This document shows positions 8,516 through 16,453 of a DNA stretch of 64,000 nt, one piece after another. Position numbers and translations under genes: made by a program. Position 1 is the stretch's first letter, and every line of letters starts with the position of its first letter. Source of the DNA: DASUPK01 sp963815665. Lineage in GTDB: Bacteria; Actinomycetota; Thermoleophilia; Solirubrobacterales; 70-9. The notes beneath the pieces were generated by a model, which did not search any database, was not told the origin of the DNA, and saw nothing but the letters and a program-made list of their open reading frames with translations. The stretch covers positions 1-64,000 of the forward strand of contig CAWFHN010000006.1 of NCBI GenBank assembly GCA_963815665.1, in the 5' to 3' direction.

Positions 8516-9283
8516 TCAGCGCCGGGGCTCCCAGCGAAAGAAGCGGACCGCGATGACGAGGCCGAAGAGGCCCCACGCCGCGACGACGGCCAGATGTCCC
8601 CACTCGAAGCCCGCGCCGATCGTGTTCGGATTCCACGCCGTGAACATCGCCTCGAAGAAGTGGCGGATGGGAAATGCGTCGGAGAAGTTGATGACACCGC
8701 TGGGAAGCTCGTCCTGGGGAATGAAGACACCTGACAAGAAGTAGAGCGGCAGAACCGTTGCGTTGGTTACGGCCGGCGCGGCATCCGCCGTCGGGATAGC
8801 GGCCGCGAGAGCAAAGCCGAGGCAGGAGAAGGAGAACGCCCCCACCGCCAGCGTGACCAGCATCGCGGGCATGGTGTGCGTCGGGATCGTGACGCCATAG
8901 AGCAGGTCGCCGATCACGCTGACCAGGGCGACCATGATCACCGAGATCACCAGCGAGTTCCCCACGCGACCCGCGACGAAGGCAGCGGGAGGCAGCGGCG
9001 TCCCGCGAACGCGCTTGAGCTGCCCCGCCTCGCGCTCCGCCGGGAGGTTCGTCGCGAGCTTCACCGTCGTCGCCGAGATCACCGCGAGCGAGATGATCGC
9101 CGGCACGTAGTAGGTCGCGCCCTTGACGTCCAGACCCGAGATCTGGTTGTCCTTGAAGACGGTCGCCAGGATGAACAGGAAGATCAGCGGCAGCGCCGCT
9201 GTGAAGAAGACGGCGGCCGGGTTACGCCAGAACACCTTCTGGTCGAAGCGGAACTGGTGCAGGACGACGGCTACCCCGCTCAC
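8516..9283 (-). CDS. ABC-2 type transporter permease
   Basis: A 255-residue membrane protein with about six hydrophobic segments, typical of ABC-2 (DrrB-like) exporters. Seen: the N-terminal RFDQKVFWRNPAAVFF amphipathic start, the AEREAGQLKRVRGTPLPP coupling region near residue 85, and the PLYFLSGVFIPQDELP stretch near 180 that marks the last periplasmic-side loop in DrrB-type permeases. Its start overlaps the ATPase gene by 4 nt, so the two form one exporter in the cytoplasmic membrane. The substrate is unknown. Confidence 0.92.
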   Translation of the reverse strand: MSGVAVVLHQFRFDQKVFWRNPAAVFFTAALPLIFLFILATVFKDNQISGLDVKGATYYVPAIISLAVISATTVKLATNLPAEREAGQLKRVRGTPLPPAAFVAGRVGNSLVISVIMVALVSVIGDLLYGVTIPTHTMPAMLVTLAVGAFSFSCLGFALAAAIPTADAAPAVTNATVLPLYFLSGVFIPQDELPSGVINFSDAFPIRHFFEAMFTAWNPNTIGAGFEWGHLAVVAAWGLFGLVIAVRFFRWEPRR

Positions 9284-10209
9284 GACGGGCCCTCCGCGCC
9301 GTCCGCCTGCTCGGTCAGCTCCAGGTACACGTCCTCCAGGCTCGGCTGCCGGACCTGAAGGGCGGGCAGGCCGACCCCCCGTTCGCTCGCCCAGTTGGTC
9401 AGGTCTCGCAACACGGAGACCGGATCCTTCGCATCGAGCGAGAAGGCGCCGGCCTCGATCCTGGCGCCCGCTCGAACGGCGTCCGGCAGCTCCTCCGCGC
9501 CGACGCCGGCGGGCAGCCGAAAGCTGATCTCGGTCCGCTGGTCACGGTCCCCGCCCAGCTCCTCGGGTGAGCCGGTGGCGAGGATGCGCCCCGTGGAGAT
9601 GATCGCGACCCGATCGGCAAGGGCCTGCGCCTCGTCCATGTAGTGAGTGGTCAGGAAGACCGTCTTGCCGAGGTCACCGAGGCCGCCGATCACGTCCCAC
9701 GCCTGGCGCCGGGCGGCTGGGTCGAAGCCGGTGGTCGGCTCGTCCAGGAAGAGCAGCTCGGGGTCTCCGATCAGGGCCAGGGCCACGTCGAGCCGCCTCT
9801 GCTGGCCGCCGGAGAGCTTGGACGTCCTGACGTTCGCCTTGTCGGCCAGCCCGACCAGGCTCACGGTGTCGTCCACGTCTCGAGGCGAGGCGTAGTACCC
9901 GGCGTACTGCTCGACCGCCTCGCGGGGGGTGAGCTCAGGGACCAGCCGGGACTCCTGCAGCACGAAGCCGACCCGCTGGCGCCAGGCGCGATCCGCGTCC
10001 TCCGGATCCGTGCCCAGCACGCTGACCTCGCCGCCGTTGCGCGGCCGGTAGCCCTCGAGGATCTCGACGGTGGTGGTCTTGCCGGCGCCGTTCGGCCCCA
10101 GGAACGCGAAGATCTCGCCCGCCGCCACCTCGAGGTCGATGCCGCGCACCGCCTCGAAGCCGTCGTAGGACTTGCGTAGTCCCTCCACGCTGATCACGGG
10201 GTCCGCCAT
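9280..10209 (-). CDS. ABC transporter ATP-binding protein (DrrA-like)
   Basis: Cytosolic ATPase that powers the adjacent ABC-2 permease. Seen: Walker A GPNGAGKTT (about 38-46), Q-loop FVLQES, signature LSGGQQRRLD, Walker B LLFLDEPTTG, switch His in LTTHYMDEA. The 309-residue length includes about 80 residues after the ATPase core, as in DrrA/NatA-type exporters. Encoded directly upstream of the permease with a 4-nt overlap, and 24 nt downstream of rapZ, so it may be read through from uvrC-rapZ. Confidence 0.95.
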   Translation of the reverse strand: MADPVISVEGLRKSYDGFEAVRGIDLEVAAGEIFAFLGPNGAGKTTTVEILEGYRPRNGGEVSVLGTDPEDADRAWRQRVGFVLQESRLVPELTPREAVEQYAGYYASPRDVDDTVSLVGLADKANVRTSKLSGGQQRRLDVALALIGDPELLFLDEPTTGFDPAARRQAWDVIGGLGDLGKTVFLTTHYMDEAQALADRVAIISTGRILATGSPEELGGDRDQRTEISFRLPAGVGAEELPDAVRAGARIEAGAFSLDAKDPVSVLRDLTNWASERGVGLPALQVRQPSLEDVYLELTEQADGAEGPS

Positions 10210-10233
10210 CAGGCGGATGTTATGTAGGCCTGC

Positions 10234-11169
10234 TTAACGCGCGGCCGGCCGTGGTTCCAGATCCACATCGCGATGCACCAGACGCAGCTTGACGTCGTCC
10301 CGCTTGCCGAGCGCCCGCGCGATGCGGTCCGCGACCGTGACCGAGCGGTGGCGGCCGCCCGTGCAGCCGACCGCGATCGTCAGGTGCTGCTTGCCCTCGG
10401 CGACATATGCCGGCAGCAGGAAGTCGAGCAGCGGCATCAGGCGGCCGTAGAACTCTCCCGCCTGCGTGCCTGACTCGACGTACTCGCGAACCGGCTCGTC
10501 GAGGCCCGTCAGCGGGCGCAGGTCGTCGACGTAGTGCGGGTTGGGGAGAAAGCGGACGTCGAGGGTCAGGTCCGCGTCCGAGGGCGGGCCGTTCTTGAAG
10601 CCGAAGGTGAGGATGGTCAGGGCGAGCTGGTTCTCCTGGGCGTCGCGCCCGATCAGCTCGGTCGCGATACGCCGGCGCAGTGCCCCGCCGGTGAGCGAGG
10701 TCGTGTCGATGACGACGTCCGCCCGCTCGCGAAGCGGGGCGAGCAGGTCACGCTCCTCGCGGATCCCGTCGACGATCCGCCCGCTTCGCGCCAGAGGATG
10801 CCGGCGGCGAGTCTCCCTGTAGCGGTGGAGCAGGGCCTCCTCGTCGGCCTCGAGGAAGACAACCTTGAGATCGAGCCCGCCGGCGGCCAGTTCGTCGAGC
10901 ACGGTCTGCAGGTCCTCGAAGTAGCCGCCACCCCGCACGTCCGTGACCACCGCGGCCTTCTGGACTCCACTGCCCTTGTGCCGGAAGAGCTCGCCCAGCC
11001 CGCTGATCATCTGCGGGGGCAGGTTGTCGACGCAGAAGTAGCCGCCGTCCTCGAAGGCCGCGATTGCCTCCGACTTGCCGGCCCCGGAGTATCCAGTGAT
11101 CACCACGAGCTCGACCCTCTTGGTGCTGGGACCGGCGCCGTCCCCATTTTTTGCGGCGTCCTTTGCCAT
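10234..11169 (-). CDS. rapZ: RNase adapter / nucleotide-binding protein RapZ (YvcJ)
   Basis: P-loop ATPase/GTPase of the RapZ/YvcJ family, which in enterobacteria controls GlmZ RNA and amino-sugar supply; its actinobacterial role is less clear. Seen: Walker A TGYSGAGKS at residues 25-33, FEDGGYFCVDNLP just after, a central LEADEEALLHRYRETRRRHPL motif, and the C-terminal IAVGCTGGRHRSV motif. 311 residues, with a short charged N-terminal extension. Its ATG at 11169 shares a base with the uvrC stop. The usual partners yvcK and whiA do not follow. Confidence 0.95.
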   Translation of the reverse strand: MAKDAAKNGDGAGPSTKRVELVVITGYSGAGKSEAIAAFEDGGYFCVDNLPPQMISGLGELFRHKGSGVQKAAVVTDVRGGGYFEDLQTVLDELAAGGLDLKVVFLEADEEALLHRYRETRRRHPLARSGRIVDGIREERDLLAPLRERADVVIDTTSLTGGALRRRIATELIGRDAQENQLALTILTFGFKNGPPSDADLTLDVRFLPNPHYVDDLRPLTGLDEPVREYVESGTQAGEFYGRLMPLLDFLLPAYVAEGKQHLTIAVGCTGGRHRSVTVADRIARALGKRDDVKLRLVHRDVDLEPRPAAR

Positions 11170-13082
11170 CAGCCCGCTCTGTGCAGTTGCCGGTGGATCT
11201 CGCGAGCGAGCTTACCGGGCACCCCGGGCACCGCTTCGAGCTCCTCGCGGCTCGCGGTCAGCAGCCGCTCCGGCGAGCCGAAATGGAGGAGCAGAGCGCG
11301 CTTGCGGGCCGGGCCCACACCGCGGACGCCGTCCAGCACCGAGGCCGTCATCGATTTGTCGCGCCGGCTGCGGTGGTGTGTGATCGCGAAGCGGTGTGCT
11401 TCGTCGCGAATGCGCTGCAGGATCCGAAGCGCGTCGGAGTTCTTCTCGAGCAGGATCGGAGCCGAGCGACCGGGGACGAAGACCTCCTCGATCCGCTTCG
11501 CCAGGCTGACGACCGTCACGCCCTGCTCGACGAGAGGCTCGAGCGCCTTCATTCCGGCGGAGAGCTGGCCCTTGCCGCCGTCGATGACGATCAGGTCGGG
11601 GAGCGCCGCGAAGCTCGCGTCGCGGTCGGAGTCGTGCGGCGAGAGGTCGGCCTGCTGCATGTAGCGGCCCAGCCGCCGAGTCAACACCTCTTGCATTGCC
11701 GCGAAGTCATCGGGGCCCCCACCATTACCCCCGAACTCCCCGCGAATGTTGAACTTGCGGTAATCCGACTTCTTCGGCGCGCCTCCCTCGAAGACCACCA
11801 TCGAGGCGACCGTGTGGGTCTCGCCGAGGTTCGAGATGTCGAAACCCTCCATCCGGACCGGGACGCGCTCCAGGTCGAGCGCCTCCTGCAGCGAAGCGAG
11901 GGTCTCGACCCGCTGCTGGCGACGATGCTCGCGGCGGAGCTTGTCCTGGGCCAGGGCGAGCTTCGCGTTCTTCTCCGCCAGCTCGCGCAGCCGGCGCAGA
12001 TCGCCCCGGGAGCCGACGCGCACCTCGACCTGCGAGTCGCGCTGGCTCGACAGCGCCTCGGCGAGCACGTCGGTGCGGTCCTTGAGCTCCGGCCCGACGA
12101 TCACCCTGCCGGGCACCGACGGAGCCGCGCCGTAGTACTGGAGCAGGAAGGTCTCGGCGACCTCGCCGGGATCGCGATCGTCGCCCGCCGCCTCGTCCTC
12201 ACCCGCCAGATAGAAGCCCTGCCGCTCGGCGAGGACGCCGTCGCGGACCTGGAAGACCTGGGCGTTCGCGTCGTTCCCCTCGACGGCCACGGCGATCAGA
12301 TCGGCGCTCCCCATCGAGCCGCCCGCCACCTGCTGGCGCTCCATCATGCTCTGGACCGCGTTGAGCCGGTCGCGGAAGAGCGCGGCACGCTCGAAGTCCT
12401 GGGCCTCGGACGCCTCCGTCATCTTCTGATCGAGGTCGCGGGCGATCTCCCTGTAGCGGCCGGAGAGGAAGCCGACGATCCGTTCGATGTTGCCCCGGTA
12501 CTCGTCCTTGTCGATATAGCCGACGCAGGGGGCCTGGCAGCGCTTGATGTAGTAGTCGAGGCACGGGACGCCCGAGCGGCGGCCGGGCTCAGCCCCCTCG
12601 CAGGTGCGGTACTGGAAGAGCTTGCCGAGCAGATCGAGGGTCTCGCGGACCCGCTTGGCGCTCGAGAACGGCCCGAAGTAGGCCCGGTTCGGCCTGTGCC
12701 GCTCGCGGGTGAAGTAGACGCGCGGGAAATCCTCGTCGAGGCTGACGCCGACGTACGGATAGGACTTGTCGTCCCGCAGGCGGATGTTGAAGCGTGGCCG
12801 GTAGCGCTTGATGAAGCTCTGCTCGGCGAGCAGCGCCTCCGGCTCGTTCTCCGTGACCAGGAACTCGATCGACTCGGTCCGGTCGATCAGCTCCGCCGTG
12901 CCGCCCATGCCGGAGCCGCGGCCGCCGCCCTTGCCGGCGAAATGGGACGCGACCCGCTTGCGAATCGAGTTCGCCTTGCCCACGTACAGGGCGTCCCCGG
13001 CGCGATTGCGGAACACGTAGACGCCCGGGGAGTCGGGCAGCTCCCGCCGCTGTTCGGCCAACTTCTTGCTGCTCTTGGGCAT
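11169..13082 (-). CDS. uvrC: Excinuclease ABC subunit C
   Basis: Makes both incisions in nucleotide excision repair. Seen from N to C: GIY-YIG nuclease domain (SPGVYVFRNRAGDALYVGKA, about residues 17-36), four-Cys-like insertion with CLDYYIKRCQAPCVGYI, UVR motif around DLDQKMTEASEAQDFERAA (about 205), RNase H-like nuclease domain with EGFDISNLGETHTVASMVVF and DLIVIDGGKGQL, and a C-terminal helix-hairpin-helix pair (VLDGVRGVGPARKRALLLHFGS). I chose the ATG at 13082; a TTG two codons upstream (13088) is less likely. It is divergent from the enoyl-CoA hydratase gene, with only 45 nt between them. Confidence 0.96.
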   Translation of the reverse strand: MPKSSKKLAEQRRELPDSPGVYVFRNRAGDALYVGKANSIRKRVASHFAGKGGGRGSGMGGTAELIDRTESIEFLVTENEPEALLAEQSFIKRYRPRFNIRLRDDKSYPYVGVSLDEDFPRVYFTRERHRPNRAYFGPFSSAKRVRETLDLLGKLFQYRTCEGAEPGRRSGVPCLDYYIKRCQAPCVGYIDKDEYRGNIERIVGFLSGRYREIARDLDQKMTEASEAQDFERAALFRDRLNAVQSMMERQQVAGGSMGSADLIAVAVEGNDANAQVFQVRDGVLAERQGFYLAGEDEAAGDDRDPGEVAETFLLQYYGAAPSVPGRVIVGPELKDRTDVLAEALSSQRDSQVEVRVGSRGDLRRLRELAEKNAKLALAQDKLRREHRRQQRVETLASLQEALDLERVPVRMEGFDISNLGETHTVASMVVFEGGAPKKSDYRKFNIRGEFGGNGGGPDDFAAMQEVLTRRLGRYMQQADLSPHDSDRDASFAALPDLIVIDGGKGQLSAGMKALEPLVEQGVTVVSLAKRIEEVFVPGRSAPILLEKNSDALRILQRIRDEAHRFAITHHRSRRDKSMTASVLDGVRGVGPARKRALLLHFGSPERLLTASREELEAVPGVPGKLAREIHRQLHRAG

Positions 13083-13127
13083 AACCAAGAGGGTAGGGTC
13101 CCGGGTCCCCCGCCCAGGAGGCTTTAG

Positions 13128-13976
13128 ATGGAGCAGACCGCAGAGACCGAGATTCCGTTGCTCACCAGCGAGCCACCCGCTCTCGAAACCCTCGAGATCG
13201 CTGTGGACGGCCAGGTCGGCACGCTGACGCTGAACCGACCGGACGCCCTCAACGCGATGAGCCCGGAACTGATCAGCGAGCTCAGCACGGCCGCGTCCTG
13301 GCTCGCCGACAGAGCTCCGATTCGCGCCCTGATCATCACCGGCGCCGGCCGGGCCTTCTGCTCAGGCGGTGACGTCAACTGGTTCAAGCGCGGCTTCAGC
13401 GACGAGGGCGTCGACCTGCCGTCCGAGGTGCGGCGCGGAGCCGAGGCCCTGCACAACGCGATCGTCGACATCCGCCGCATTCCCTACCCGGTGATCGCCG
13501 CCGTCAACGGCCCCGCCGCGGGTGCGGGCATGTCGCTGGCGCTCTCCGCGGACATCCGCATCGCCTCGGAGGACGCGTTCCTGGCGATCGCCTACGGGCG
13601 CATCGGCGCCGCCCCCGACGGCGGCATGACCTATTTCCTGCCGCGGGTGGTCGGACCGGCCAAGGCGCTCGAGCTGGCGCTCAACGACCCCAACCTCGAC
13701 GCCAAGTCCGCACTGGACGCGGGCCTCGTGACGGAGGTGGTCCCGGCCGATGAGCTGGCTGCCCGCGCGCGCGAGAAGGCCGAGAAGCTGGCCGCCAAGG
13801 CCCCCTACTACGTGCGCATGACCAAGCGCCTGCTGCACGAGAGCATCGAAAACTCGATCAACGACCACCTTCAGCTGGAGCGTCACGGGATCGCCGACAG
13901 CATGGGGACCAACGACCTCGGGCGCGGCGTCACGGCCTTCTTCGCGGGCGAGACACCGGAGTTCCGGGGCGACTGA
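13128..13976 (+). CDS. Enoyl-CoA hydratase/isomerase family protein
   Basis: Crotonase-fold enzyme acting on acyl-CoA thioesters. Seen: LTLNRPDALNAMS (about 38), first oxyanion-hole strand GAGRAFCSGGDVNWF (about 77), second oxyanion-hole segment NGPAAGAGMSLALSADIRIAS (about 127), and YGRIGAAPDGGMTYFLPR. The usual catalytic Glu is replaced by Asp in the PDGG motif, as in PaaG-like isomerases, so isomerase activity is as likely as hydration. 282 residues including a 25-residue N-terminal extension. Strong ribosome binding site (aggagg) before the ATG. Confidence 0.93.
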   Translation: MEQTAETEIPLLTSEPPALETLEIAVDGQVGTLTLNRPDALNAMSPELISELSTAASWLADRAPIRALIITGAGRAFCSGGDVNWFKRGFSDEGVDLPSEVRRGAEALHNAIVDIRRIPYPVIAAVNGPAAGAGMSLALSADIRIASEDAFLAIAYGRIGAAPDGGMTYFLPRVVGPAKALELALNDPNLDAKSALDAGLVTEVVPADELAARAREKAEKLAAKAPYYVRMTKRLLHESIENSINDHLQLERHGIADSMGTNDLGRGVTAFFAGETPEFRGD

Positions 13977-14044
13977 GCAATCCAAAGCGCCAACCGGCCC
14001 GTAATAGTGTGGGCCAACCTGGCGTCAAGAGAAAGGTGCTCCGG

Positions 14045-14482
14045 ATGAGACGAGCTTCAGCAGTGCTGGCGGTCGCGGCGCTGTCCGTGGTCGGCCTAGC
14101 CGCCTGCGGCAGCAGCAGCAACGACAACTCGACGACTGCCGCATCGACACCCCCGGCAACGACGCCGGCAGCCGGCGGAGGTGCGGCGGGAGGAACGTCG
14201 ACCGTCAACATCTCGACGCCCTCCGGCAGCGACCTGGCATTCGATCAGAAGACCGCCACGGCCAAGGCCGGCAACGTGACGATCGACTTCGACAACAAGC
14301 AGCCCCTGCAGCACGACGTCGCCGTCGCCGACTCGTCGGGCAAGGTGCTCGGCCAAACGGACCTGGTCTCATCGGGCACAGCAAATGCCACGGTGGACCT
14401 GCAGCCCGGGACCTACACCTTCTACTGCACGGTTCCGGGTCACCGAGAGGCCGGCATGCAGGGCACGCTGACCGTCAAGTAG
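14045..14482 (+). CDS. Cupredoxin-domain (plastocyanin-like) lipoprotein
   Basis: A 145-residue exported lipoprotein: signal peptide, lipobox VVGLAACG with Cys about residue 20, a Ser/Thr/Pro/Ala/Gly-rich linker to about 55, then a type 1 copper fold. Copper ligands visible: His in LQHDVAV, then Cys, His and Met in FYCTVPGHREAGM. It probably shuttles electrons or stores copper at the outer face of the membrane. I chose the ATG at 14045, which follows gaaagg; an earlier in-frame ATG-like start at 14009 would add a charged stretch that spoils the signal peptide. It is followed by a large inverted repeat. Confidence 0.9.
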   Translation: MRRASAVLAVAALSVVGLAACGSSSNDNSTTAASTPPATTPAAGGGAAGGTSTVNISTPSGSDLAFDQKTATAKAGNVTIDFDNKQPLQHDVAVADSSGKVLGQTDLVSSGTANATVDLQPGTYTFYCTVPGHREAGMQGTLTVK

Positions 14483-14517
14483 CGCGGGACCTGGCGCATG
14501 GCGCCCCGGGTCCTGTC

Positions 14518-14566
14518 GCGGAATCTCACCAGGGATCGAGGCATCTCACCCTGGCTGAGATTCCGC
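14518..14566. terminator. Nested inverted repeat between convergent genes
   Basis: Perfect 11-bp arms GCGGAATCTCA (14518-14528) and TGAGATTCCGC (14556-14566) enclose a second pair CCAGGG/CCCTGG (14529-14534 and 14549-14554), giving a 17-bp stem with a one-base bulge. It lies between the cupredoxin gene (plus) and the MaoC gene (minus), so it could end both transcripts. No T-tract follows on either side, so intrinsic termination is uncertain. A weaker G/C hairpin sits just before it near 14487-14513. Confidence 0.5.
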
Positions 14567-14597
14567 GCCACCCGCGCGAGATGCGTATCCCGCTGAA

Positions 14598-15065
14598 CTA
14601 TTCGGGGAGGGCCCGGCCGACGGAGTCGGCGACACAGGCAGGTTTCTCCGAGCCCTCCACTTCCACAATGAAGCGCGTCACGATCTGCCACCAGCCGCCG
14701 CCGACCTCCTCGACCTCGACGACTTCGGCGGTGGCTCTGATCTTCGACCCGGACGGGACCGGAGCCGGGAAGCGGACCTTGTTCCAGCCGTAGTTGACGC
14801 CAAGCTTGAAGCCCGTCGACTCGAGCAACTCGATGCGAAGACCGTCGATCAGCGACAGCGTCAGGTTGCCGTGGGCGACCGTCGTGCCGAATGGGCTCTC
14901 CTTCTTCGCCCGCTCGACGTCGGTGTGGATCCACTGGTGATCGCCGGTGAGGTCCGCGAAGGCGTCGATGTCCGCCTGTGTCACCTCGCGCCAGGCGCTG
15001 GGGCCGACCGTCTCTCCCTGCAGGGCCTTGAGGCCCTCGATTCCGTCGACCTGAGTTGTTGCCAT
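14598..15065 (-). CDS. MaoC-family (R)-specific enoyl-CoA hydratase
   Basis: Hot-dog fold hydratase that adds water to trans-2-enoyl-CoA. Seen: the catalytic pair in FADLTGDHQWIHTD (Asp about 41, His about 46), followed by the hydratase-2 motif AKKESPFGTTVAHGNLTLSL, the family hallmark. 155 residues, complete. The ATG at 15065 is inside the possible 5' end of the divergent solute-binding gene, so the two promoters must overlap or the neighbour starts later. Related enzymes serve polyhydroxyalkanoate or fatty-acid metabolism, but no such genes adjoin. Confidence 0.93.
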   Translation of the reverse strand: MATTQVDGIEGLKALQGETVGPSAWREVTQADIDAFADLTGDHQWIHTDVERAKKESPFGTTVAHGNLTLSLIDGLRIELLESTGFKLGVNYGWNKVRFPAPVPSGSKIRATAEVVEVEEVGGGWWQIVTRFIVEVEGSEKPACVADSVGRALPE

Positions 15066-16453
15066 GCGAGCACCCTACTAACGCACCGGTTATCAATAGG
15101 TCTCTGAAACGGGGGATCAACATCAAGTGCGCGGTCGCGGCCTCCGTTGGCCTGGCCCTGACGCTTGGCGTGGTCGCGTGCGGAGGCGGAGCCAGTGGCG
15201 GTGGCGGCGGCAACGGTCCGGGTTCCAAACCGCTCAACCTGGTGATCGGCAACTCCGTGCCGCTCAGCGGGGTCTCAATGACCCTCGGCGAATCCGGGCA
15301 GAAGGCTTCGGACCTCGCCGTCACTCAGATCGAGCAGGCGGTCTCTGAAACGGGCTCGCATCACACCATCAACACGGTCAACGAGGACCAGGGGGACACG
15401 ACTGATTCCGCCGTCCAGTCCGCCGAGACCCTGGTGAACGACGACAACGCCAGCTGCCTGACCGGCCCCTGGTCGGCGGAGGCCGTCGCCAAGACCGCGG
15501 AGGTCGTCGCGATTCCGGCCAAGGTGCTCCAGATCTCGCCGGTCCCCACCGGTGACGACGTCGCCCAGCTCAGCGATCACGACCTCATCAACAGCACGGC
15601 GCTGCCTCAGTCGGTGGAGGGTTCGGCGATCTCCGATGCCATCGACCACGACCTGGGCGGAACGCAGGGCCACACGGTCAACCTCGCGACCAACCACGGC
15701 AGCTACGGCGACACCGTCGGCCAGGACTTCATCGATTCCTGGCAGGGAAACGACGGGACCGTCGGCGACCAGGTGGTGCTCTCGCCGCTCAGCACCACCT
15801 CCACCGGGAGCGGCAGCTACACCTCCGCTTACTCGGGACAGGCGTACCAACTGCTGAGCGGCAACCCCGATGCGGTCGTGATCATCGACGACCTGAACGG
15901 CTTCACCGGGCTGGCCCCGGCCCTCGCCGCGCAGCCCTCCTGGGACCCCGCCAGAGCCTGGGGCGGCAGCCAGCTCGTCTCCCCCGGGCTTCCCGACCAG
16001 GTCGGCGCGGACACGCTCGATGGGTTCCGCGCGCTGGCGCCGGGGACGCCCAGGGACGCCGCCGCATCCGCGGCGTTCGTCCACGCCTTCAAGCAGGCGG
16101 CTCCCCACGACGTCACGCTCGCGCCGTTCGCCGCCCAGCAGTTCGACGCGACCGTGCTCTGCTACCTCGCGGCCGTCGCGGCCGGCTCGACCGACGGGCA
16201 GAAGATGGCCGACAAGCTGATTGACATCACCGCCCCCGGCGGCACCGAGTACGGCTGGCGGCAGCTTCCCGCTGCGATCAAGGCGCTCGAGGACGGCGAG
16301 GACATCAACTACACCGGCGCCTCCGGCCCGATCGACATGGACGTCCACGGTGACCCGACCGCCGGCGTCTTCGACGTCTATCGGTACAGCTCGAGCGGCC
16401 TCGAGGTCGTGGGCGAGGTCCCGGTCGAGACGCCGAATCCCGCCACGCCGTAG
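15056..16453 (+). CDS. Branched-chain amino acid-type solute-binding lipoprotein, orphan
   Basis: Periplasmic-binding-protein fold (Peripla_BP_6, LivJ/K type). Seen: lipobox VVACGG, Gly/Ser linker, then NLVIGNSVPLSGVSMTLGE and a two-lobed domain with VVIIDDLNGFTG and a C-terminal DVHGDPTAGVFDVYRYS stretch typical of the family. The start is unclear: the only standard one is TTG at 15056, giving 465 residues with an odd leader; a CTG at 15104 would give LKRGINIK before the hydrophobic core. No permease or ATPase gene is near, so its transporter is encoded elsewhere or it is a sensor. Confidence 0.82.
   Translation: MLPCEHPTNAPVINRSLKRGINIKCAVAASVGLALTLGVVACGGGASGGGGGNGPGSKPLNLVIGNSVPLSGVSMTLGESGQKASDLAVTQIEQAVSETGSHHTINTVNEDQGDTTDSAVQSAETLVNDDNASCLTGPWSAEAVAKTAEVVAIPAKVLQISPVPTGDDVAQLSDHDLINSTALPQSVEGSAISDAIDHDLGGTQGHTVNLATNHGSYGDTVGQDFIDSWQGNDGTVGDQVVLSPLSTTSTGSGSYTSAYSGQAYQLLSGNPDAVVIIDDLNGFTGLAPALAAQPSWDPARAWGGSQLVSPGLPDQVGADTLDGFRALAPGTPRDAAASAAFVHAFKQAAPHDVTLAPFAAQQFDATVLCYLAAVAAGSTDGQKMADKLIDITAPGGTEYGWRQLPAAIKALEDGEDINYTGASGPIDMDVHGDPTAGVFDVYRYSSSGLEVVGEVPVETPNPATP

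Noticed and set aside
11151..13127. 658-codon plus-strand frame across uvrC
   Set aside because: Antisense to uvrC, which is full length and has every motif. Long antisense frames are normal at this G+C content.
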